In this document: positions 60,003-64,000 of the stretch, piece by piece
Layout: each line of letters begins with the position of its first letter
Numbering within the stretch: position 1 is the stretch's first letter
Assembly (NCBI GenBank): GCA_964413055.1
Contig: CAYPRB010000005.1
Coordinates: 120,773 to 184,772, forward strand
Length of the DNA: 64,000 bases
From: UBA3102 sp964413055
GTDB lineage: Bacteria; Bacillota; Desulfotomaculia; Desulfotomaculales; Pelotomaculaceae
Direction: 5' to 3'
The notes under the pieces: model-generated
What the model was told of the DNA's origin: nothing
Databases searched by the model: none
The model's input: only the letters and a program-made list of their open reading frames with translations
Program-made: the position numbers and the translations under genes

Positions 60003-61292
60003 ATGTCAACAATAATAAATGAAGTTTGGGCCCGGGAAATACTTGACTCCCGCGGTAATCCGACCGTGGAGGCCGAAGTTTACCTGGAAGACGGAACCGT
60101 GGGCCGGGCCGCCGCTCCTTCCGGGGCTTCCACCGGTGCCTACGAAGCGGTGGAATTGCGGGACGGTGACGAAAGCCGGTACCACGGCAAGGGAGTTTTG
60201 AAGGCGGTAGAAAACGTGAATTCCGTTATCGGCCCGGAGCTGATAGATTACGATGCTACCGACCAGCTGGGGATTGACCGGGCGATGATCGAACTGGACG
60301 GGACCCCGAACAAGAACCGGTTGGGGGCCAACGCAACTATCGCTGTTTCCATGGCGGTGGCCAAGGCGGCCGCCGGGGCCCTGGGACTGCCGCTTTACCA
60401 GTACCTGGGCGGGGCGAACGCCAAGGTACTGCCGGTTCCGATGATGAATATATTAAACGGGGGTAAGCACGCCGACAATAATGTCGATATCCAGGAATTC
60501 ATGATCATGCCGGTGGGTGCGCAGGGATTTGCCGGGGCCCTGCGGATGGGGGCGGAAGTTTATCACACCCTGAAGGCGGTGCTTAAAAAACAAGGATTGA
60601 ACACGGCCGTGGGCGACGAGGGCGGTTTTGCCCCGATGCTGGAATCCAACGAGGCGGCCCTGGCGGTGATTGTTGAGGCCATAACAGCCGCCGGTTATAC
60701 GCCCGGAACGGATGTGGCCCTGGCGCTTGATCCGGCGGCCACGGAGTTTCACCAGGACGGCAGATACGTTTTTCAGGCCGAGGGCAAAAACCGGACGGCT
60801 GATGAAATGGTGGCGTACTATGCCATGCTGGTAGACAAGTACCCCATTATTTCCATTGAGGACGGTTTGGCGGAGGATGACTGGGAGGGCTGGCGCCGTT
60901 TGACCGAAAGACTGGGCCGGCGGGTGCAGCTGGTCGGGGACGATATTTTCGTTACCAATACCGAAAGACTGGCCCGCGGTATCAATACGGGAGTGGCCAA
61001 TTCAATTTTGATTAAATTAAACCAGATCGGTACCGTTACCGAGACCATGGAGGCAGTGGAAATGGCCAAAGAAGCCGGCTACACCGCTGTGGTGTCGCAC
61101 CGTTCGGGCGAGACCGGGGACGTGACCATAGCCGACCTGGTGGTGGCGTTAAACTGCGGACAGATTAAGACGGGCGCCCCCTGCCGCTCGGACCGGGTTG
61201 CCAAATACAACCAGCTGCTCAGATTAGAAGAAGAACTCGGCACGCTGGCCGTTTATAAGGGTAAAAAAAGCCTGTATAGTATCAAATATTAA
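60003..61292 (+). CDS. eno: Enolase
   Basis: A 429-residue protein, normal for bacterial enolase, starting at ATG 60003 with AAGGGAGGA upstream. Motifs are AREILDSRGNPTVEAEVYLE, SGASTGAYEAVEL, the metal site LDPAATEFHQDGRY and SIEDGLAEDDWEGWRRLTER, and the catalytic Lys region NSILIKLNQIGTVTETMEAV. It interconverts 2-phosphoglycerate and phosphoenolpyruvate, the last step of the operon's glycolytic segment. Confidence 0.98.
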   Translation: MSTIINEVWAREILDSRGNPTVEAEVYLEDGTVGRAAAPSGASTGAYEAVELRDGDESRYHGKGVLKAVENVNSVIGPELIDYDATDQLGIDRAMIELDGTPNKNRLGANATIAVSMAVAKAAAGALGLPLYQYLGGANAKVLPVPMMNILNGGKHADNNVDIQEFMIMPVGAQGFAGALRMGAEVYHTLKAVLKKQGLNTAVGDEGGFAPMLESNEAALAVIVEAITAAGYTPGTDVALALDPAATEFHQDGRYVFQAEGKNRTADEMVAYYAMLVDKYPIISIEDGLAEDDWEGWRRLTERLGRRVQLVGDDIFVTNTERLARGINTGVANSILIKLNQIGTVTETMEAVEMAKEAGYTAVVSHRSGETGDVTIADLVVALNCGQIKTGAPCRSDRVAKYNQLLRLEEELGTLAVYKGKKSLYSIKY

Positions 61293-61327
61293 TGGAGAAT
61301 TAGATGAAAGCAAAATTTTCAGCAGCA

Positions 61328-61356
61328 TTGCCAGGTTTTATGCCGTATGATATAAT
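61328..61356 (+). promoter_or_regulatory. Promoter of secG
   Basis: TTGCCA at 61328-61333 and TATAAT at 61351-61356, spacer 17. A ribosome site AGGAGGTG follows at about 61380. Confidence 0.7.
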
Positions 61357-61393
61357 GTCTTAGTGTCCGAACCATGCGAGGAGGTGTGAATGT

Positions 61394-61618
61394 ATGGTCA
61401 AAATCGCTTTAACCGCCTTTCACGTAATTCTTTCCGTGGGACTCATTGCAGTGGTGATCATGCAGTCCGGCAGAAGCGCGGGCCTGGCCGGGGCGATATC
61501 CGGCGGGGCGGAATCGTTTTTAGGAAAGAAAAAAGGTTTGGATCAGTTATTGTCAAAATTAACCATCGGGGTAGCGGTGCTTTACGCCGTCACTTCAATA
61601 ATATTGGTAATATTATAA
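61394..61618 (+). CDS. secG: Preprotein translocase subunit SecG
   Basis: A 74-residue protein with two membrane segments: residues 3-22 (IALTAFHVILSVGLIAVVIM) and about 54-73 (IGVAVLYAVTSIILVIL). The cytosolic loop QSGRSAGLAGAISGGAESFL then GKKKGLDQ is typical. SecG helps SecA cycle in the SecYEG channel. ATG 61394 is chosen for spacing from the ribosome site; ATG 61390 in another frame is discarded. Confidence 0.96.
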   Translation: MVKIALTAFHVILSVGLIAVVIMQSGRSAGLAGAISGGAESFLGKKKGLDQLLSKLTIGVAVLYAVTSIILVIL

Positions 61619-61646
61619 TAGAGTAATTTCAGGAACGATAAATATT

Positions 61647-61680
61647 AATACACCGGGACTGCCAGACCGGTGTATTTTAT
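61647..61680 (+). terminator. Terminator after secG
   Basis: AATACACCGG and CCGGTGTATT are exact 10-base arms around GACTGCCAGA, followed by TTATT. Confidence 0.85.
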
Positions 61681-61760
61681 TATCACGGTTGCCGGTTAAG
61701 TTGCTAAAAAAAGGTTGTTCCTGTAAAATATACAGGAGCGGTTGAAGGGAGGCGGGCGGC

Positions 61761-62186
61761 TTGACCGGTATGACGAATGGCGAAAATATGTGTTTTGGCT
61801 GCAGCACTAAAAACCCCATCGGTTTGAAGCTTAACTTTGAGCGGGACGGCGAAGTTTGTCGCGCGCATTTTACGGCCGGCCCCGAGCACCAGGGGTGGCA
61901 CGGTGTTGTCCACGGCGGGTTGGTGGCGACCATGTTGGACGAGGTGATGGCCCAGTGGCTGTGGCAGCATGAAATTGCCACCATGACGGCCGAAATGACC
62001 GTGCGTTACAGCAAAGCGGTTCCGGTGGGGGAAAGGTTGATTATAGAAAGCGGGTTGGTTTCAGGGAGAGGCCGTCTGGTGCAAATGGCTGCCGAAGTGA
62101 TTTTGCCGGACGGTTCTGTAGCGGCTAAGGCTAAGGCAAAGTTCCTAAAAGTCAAACCGGAAAAAGATTTAGGAGGAGCGGATTAA
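61761..62186 (+). CDS. PaaI-like hot-dog thioesterase
   Basis: A 141-residue protein from TTG 61761 with GGGAGG 8 bases upstream. CFGCSTKNPIGLKLNFERDG at the start and HGVVHGGLVATMLDEVMAQW, the HGG motif with the catalytic Asp or Glu, place it in the 4HBT/PaaI family. It probably hydrolyses acyl-CoA or acyl-ACP thioesters; the substrate is unknown. It overlaps functionally with the following HD gene, 3 bases apart. Confidence 0.9.
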   Translation: MTGMTNGENMCFGCSTKNPIGLKLNFERDGEVCRAHFTAGPEHQGWHGVVHGGLVATMLDEVMAQWLWQHEIATMTAEMTVRYSKAVPVGERLIIESGLVSGRGRLVQMAAEVILPDGSVAAKAKAKFLKVKPEKDLGGAD

Positions 62187-62189
62187 AAC

Positions 62190-62741
62190 GTGAAAAGAAC
62201 GGAAGCTTTAAAAGAATTGAAAGAAAATTTATCAAATAAAAACCTAATCAACCATTGCCTGGCCGTCGAGGCGGTAATGCGCCGGTTGGCGCGTTATTTT
62301 GACGAGGACGTGGAAAAGTGGGGTCTGGCCGGCTTACTGCACGACATTGACTACGACCGGACTAAAGATAATCCGGAAATCCACAGCATTGAAGGGGCGG
62401 AAATGTTGTCTGAACTAGGGCTGCCCGAAGACGTGATTTACGCGGTCAAAGCGCATAACCCCAGTCACGAACTGCCGCGCGAGTCCCTGATGGATAAGGC
62501 GCTTTACGCCGCTGACCCGTTGACCGGGCTGATTGTGGCCGGAGCTTTGATCAAACCCGAGAAAAAATTATCCGCGCTAGACGTTCCTTTTTTGCTCAAC
62601 CGCTTTAATGAAAAATCCTTTGCCCGCGGGGCCAACCGGGAAACCATGAAGACCTGCTCCGAAATGGGCTTGTCCCTGGAAGAATTTATGGGGCTCGGGC
62701 TCGAAGCCATGCAGGAAATAGCCGCCGACCTCAATTTGTAG
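62190..62741 (+). CDS. HDIG-type HD domain protein
   Basis: A 183-residue protein from GTG 62190, just 3 bases after the thioesterase gene, with AGGAGCGG as ribosome site. The HD core has LINHCLAVEAVMRRLARYFD, GLLHDIDYDRTKDN (the HD pair) and VKAHN; a final helix region follows. It likely hydrolyses a phosphate bond of a nucleotide or phosphorylated small molecule. The substrate cannot be read. It may share a message with smpB. Confidence 0.88.
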   Translation: MKRTEALKELKENLSNKNLINHCLAVEAVMRRLARYFDEDVEKWGLAGLLHDIDYDRTKDNPEIHSIEGAEMLSELGLPEDVIYAVKAHNPSHELPRESLMDKALYAADPLTGLIVAGALIKPEKKLSALDVPFLLNRFNEKSFARGANRETMKTCSEMGLSLEEFMGLGLEAMQEIAADLNL

Positions 62742-62759
62742 GACGGGCAATAATATTAA

Positions 62760-62781
62760 AAAGGTTGCATTTGTAACCTTT
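62760..62781 (+). terminator. Hairpin between the HD gene and smpB
   Basis: AAAGGTT and AACCTTT form a 7-bp stem around GCATTTGT. No T-run follows, so it may be a leader structure of smpB rather than a terminator. Confidence 0.4.
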
Positions 62782-62803
62782 AACCTGATTCAGGTGAGTA
62801 ATA

Positions 62804-63265
62804 ATGAATAACCGGACGGTAACCAAAAACCGCAAAGCAAGACACGAATATTATATTATGGAAACATACGAGGCCGGTTTGGCCTTGAAAGGGACCGAGG
62901 TAAAGTCCCTCCGCAACGGGAAGGCCAACCTGCAGGACAGTTTTGCCCGGGTTGAAAACGGCGAATTGTTGCTGTATAATATGCATATAAGCCCCTATGA
63001 TCAGGGGAACCGGTTCAATCACGAACCGAAGCGCACCCGTAGGCTCCTGATGCACAAGCGGGAGATCATGAGGCTTTATGGCAAGACCAGGGAAAAAGGC
63101 CTGGCCCTGATCCCGTTGCAGGTTTATTTTAAGAACGGTCTGGCCAAAATAGAACTGGCCCTGGCCAAAGGCAAGAAGATTCACGACCGGAGAGAGGATA
63201 TTGCGGCCAGGGACGCCCGGCGGGAAATAGAACGCGCGTTTAAAGAAAGATCAAAGTTGTATTAA
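62804..63265 (+). CDS. smpB: SsrA-binding protein SmpB
   Basis: A 153-residue protein from ATG 62804, with CAGGTG as weak site. The beta-barrel has KNRKARHEYYIMETYEAGLA and LKGTEVKSLRNGKANLQDSF, and the tail helix GKKIHDRREDIAARDARREI then ERAFKERSKLY. SmpB brings tmRNA to stalled ribosomes, and its tail reads the empty A site. The ssrA gene follows by 17 bases, so both halves of trans-translation are made together. Confidence 0.97.
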   Translation: MNNRTVTKNRKARHEYYIMETYEAGLALKGTEVKSLRNGKANLQDSFARVENGELLLYNMHISPYDQGNRFNHEPKRTRRLLMHKREIMRLYGKTREKGLALIPLQVYFKNGLAKIELALAKGKKIHDRREDIAARDARREIERAFKERSKLY

Positions 63266-63282
63266 ACCCATGCAGATAATAT

Positions 63283-63640
63283 GGGGGCGTTATGGTTTCG
63301 ACGGGGGAAGTTGTGGCAGGATAAGCGAGCCGGGATCCCACCAGCCCGAAAAACGGTGGACAGTTAATAATAACTGGCAACAACGAAAATTACGCTCTAG
63401 CTGCTTAATCGCAGCTAGCATCCCACCCGCCCTTGCCTGTGGAGCGGGATTCGGGGTGTCAAAACAGCAGGCTGGCTCTTGAACCGTTTCTCGGAGGTTT
63501 AAGGGGACACTCATCGAGATAGCTCCAGCGCAGCCTGGTTGTGGGCGACGCCGGAGCGAACCGAAAACATAACCTACGCTCGTAGAAGGTCTTGTGGCTC
63601 TTCTTTCGGACGGTGGGTTCGAATCCCCCCGCCTCCACCA
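63283..63640 (+). ncRNA. ssrA: Transfer-messenger RNA (ssrA)
   Basis: The 5' end GGGGGCGTTATGGTTTCGAC and the 3' end GGTTCGAATCCCCCC then GCCTCCACCA are universal for tmRNA; the acceptor arm GGGGGCG pairs with CGCCTCC (one G-T pair). CCA is encoded. The reading frame resumes at GGC 63376-63378 and ends with TAA 63406-63408, encoding GNNENYALAA, so the tag is (A)GNNENYALAA. Length is about 358 bases. It rescues ribosomes on broken messages with SmpB. Confidence 0.97.
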
Positions 63641-63667
63641 AATAAGAACTCAAATTTTGATACAATG

Positions 63668-63701
63668 AAAATCCCTTGATTTCAGGGGGTTTTCGTGTTT
63701 T
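63668..63701 (+). terminator. Terminator of tmRNA
   Basis: AAAATCCCT pairs with AGGGGGTTTT, one T-G pair, around TGATTTC, followed by CGTGTTTT. Confidence 0.75.
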
Positions 63702-63744
63702 CAGGGTAAATCAGGCAGTAGAAAAAGGTCGAATTTATTCCTTT

Positions 63745-63840
63745 GCACACCTTTCTGCCAAAAAGTATGCACACCCGGGGTGCAAAATTTAATAGGGGTG
63801 TGCTTTTTTTGTTTGGGGTGTGCAAACATTTTAGCAGAAA
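63745..63840. repeat. Inverted-repeat element with four GCACACC-type copies
   Basis: TTTCTGCCAAAA then AGTATGCACACCC (63752-63776) is the imperfect inverse of GGGTGTGCAAAC then ATTTTAGCAGAAA (63816-63840), three mismatches in 25. Two further copies, GCACACC at 63745-63751 and GGGGTGTGC at 63795-63803, lie outside and inside. GCACACCC (63769-63776) also pairs with GGGTGTGC (63796-63803), followed by seven T, a terminator shape. Confidence 0.65.
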
Positions 63841-63885
63841 TAAGAAGGGGGCTATAATAGCTATGGTGTTGTGTAAAATAAGTTA

Positions 63886-63914
63886 TTGCCTTTTATGTAT
63901 AGGTGTGATATAGT
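63886..63914 (+). promoter_or_regulatory. Promoter of the gene at 63965
   Basis: TTGCCT at 63886-63891 and TATAGT at 63909-63914, spacer 17. Confidence 0.6.
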
Positions 63915-63919
63915 CAAGA

Positions 63920-63940
63920 TGTGACAGTCACACTGTGACA
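63920..63940 (+). promoter_or_regulatory. Triple half-site operator
   Basis: TGTGACAGTCACACTGTGAC plus A contains two overlapping 13-base palindromes, TGTGAC-A-GTCACA and GTCACA-C-TGTGAC. Half-sites alternate in orientation every 7 bases. It lies just after the -10 box, where a repressor would block transcription. Confidence 0.7.
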
Positions 63941-63964
63941 TATTGTTCGGGAGGCGGGTGAGAA

Positions 63965-64000
63965 ATGAATGCTGAGAAAGTGAAGAAAGCTTATATGCCC
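63965..64000 (+). CDS. Start of a probable PadR-type transcriptional regulator (partial)
   Basis: ATG 63965 with GGGAGGCGGGTGAG upstream opens MNAEKVKKAYMP, and the window ends there. This beginning resembles PadR-family regulators of Firmicutes (M-x-x-E-K-V-K-K-A-Y-M/L-P), which often repress their own operon. The palindromic site just upstream supports a repressor gene. Twelve residues are too few for certainty. Confidence 0.5.
   Translation, partial: MNAEKVKKAYMP

Larger units (their letters stand above)
63641..63964. other. Gene-free 324-base region after tmRNA
   Basis: It holds a terminator (63668-63701), an inverted-repeat element (63745-63840), a promoter (63886-63914) and a palindromic operator (63920-63940), and no supported coding sequence. 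Confidence 0.7.

Noticed and set aside
63270..63665. Open frames overlapping tmRNA on both strands
   Set aside because: The region is the ssrA RNA gene with its full set of conserved ends; frames are accidental.
1..64000. tRNA genes, rRNA genes, CRISPR arrays, insertion sequences, prophage genes
   Set aside because: No cloverleaf other than in tmRNA, no spaced identical repeats, no transposase, integrase or phage proteins were recognised.

Overview
The window reads as chromosomal DNA of a moderately GC-rich, Gram-positive, spore-former-type Firmicute. The best guess is the Desulfotomaculum/Pelotomaculum group (Peptococcaceae). This rests on gene content and order (csaB with an SLH protein, a YlmC/YmxH protein, a CooT-type protein, hpf-secA-prfB, ftsEX-ctpA-minJ-like, rapZ-yvcK-whiA, rpoN next to the glycolytic operon), strong purine-rich ribosome binding sites and very frequent TTG starts. 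No genome comparison was possible, so genus is inference. Nearly everything is on the + strand. I see no insertion sequence, prophage or CRISPR, and no tRNA gene; the only RNA gene is tmRNA.

Layout. 1-13034: cell-surface polysaccharide cluster, with the end of csaB (pyruvylation of wall polymer), a small membrane-anchored protein, an LCP ligase with a long acidic tail, a DUF4330 protein, an O-antigen-ligase-like polymerase, three glycosyltransferases, a MurJ-type flippase, a secreted phosphodiester glycosidase carrying three SLH repeats, and fabZ. 13328-19776: a secreted orphan protein, a TagO/WecA-type lipid carrier transferase, galU, a small unannotated minus-strand ORF, a DUF421 protein and a second MurJ paralogue. 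19887-24193: PRC-barrel protein, metK behind a structured leader, a GAF-GGDEF protein with altered catalytic residues, comFC. 24622-29560: cold-shock protein, hpf, secA and prfB with its programmed frameshift. 29800-32509: YitT-type membrane protein and split transketolase. 32712-38083: ftsE, ftsX, an EnvC/PcsB-like M23 protein, ctpA and a MinJ-like PDZ protein, a division/envelope block. 38182-46476: CooT-like protein, family-4 uracil-DNA glycosylase, DUF2508 protein, uvrB-uvrA-uvrC. 46606-53556: Gre-like factor, HAD phosphatase, ROK kinase, phosphoglucose/phosphomannose isomerase, rapZ-yvcK-whiA. 53707-61292: rpoN followed by gap-pgk-tpiA-gpmI-eno. 61394-64000: secG, thioesterase, HD-domain protein, smpB, tmRNA, a repeat-rich gene-free stretch, and the first codons of a probable PadR-type regulator.

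The genes work together in blocks: the first 20 kb makes, exports and anchors surface glycans; the middle couples secretion, translation and septum/envelope remodelling; uvrBAC and the glycosylase repair DNA; the last third is central carbon metabolism with its regulators (YvcK, RapZ) and trans-translation (smpB plus ssrA). I found no convincing undescribed multi-gene system. The most interesting items are small: the 43-codon ORF at 17021-17152, the metK leader with competing pairings, the GGNEF-type GGDEF protein, the NADP-type signature in the GAPDH, the REP-like 18-bp inverted repeat at 2583-2622, and the inverted-repeat element and triple half-site operator after tmRNA.
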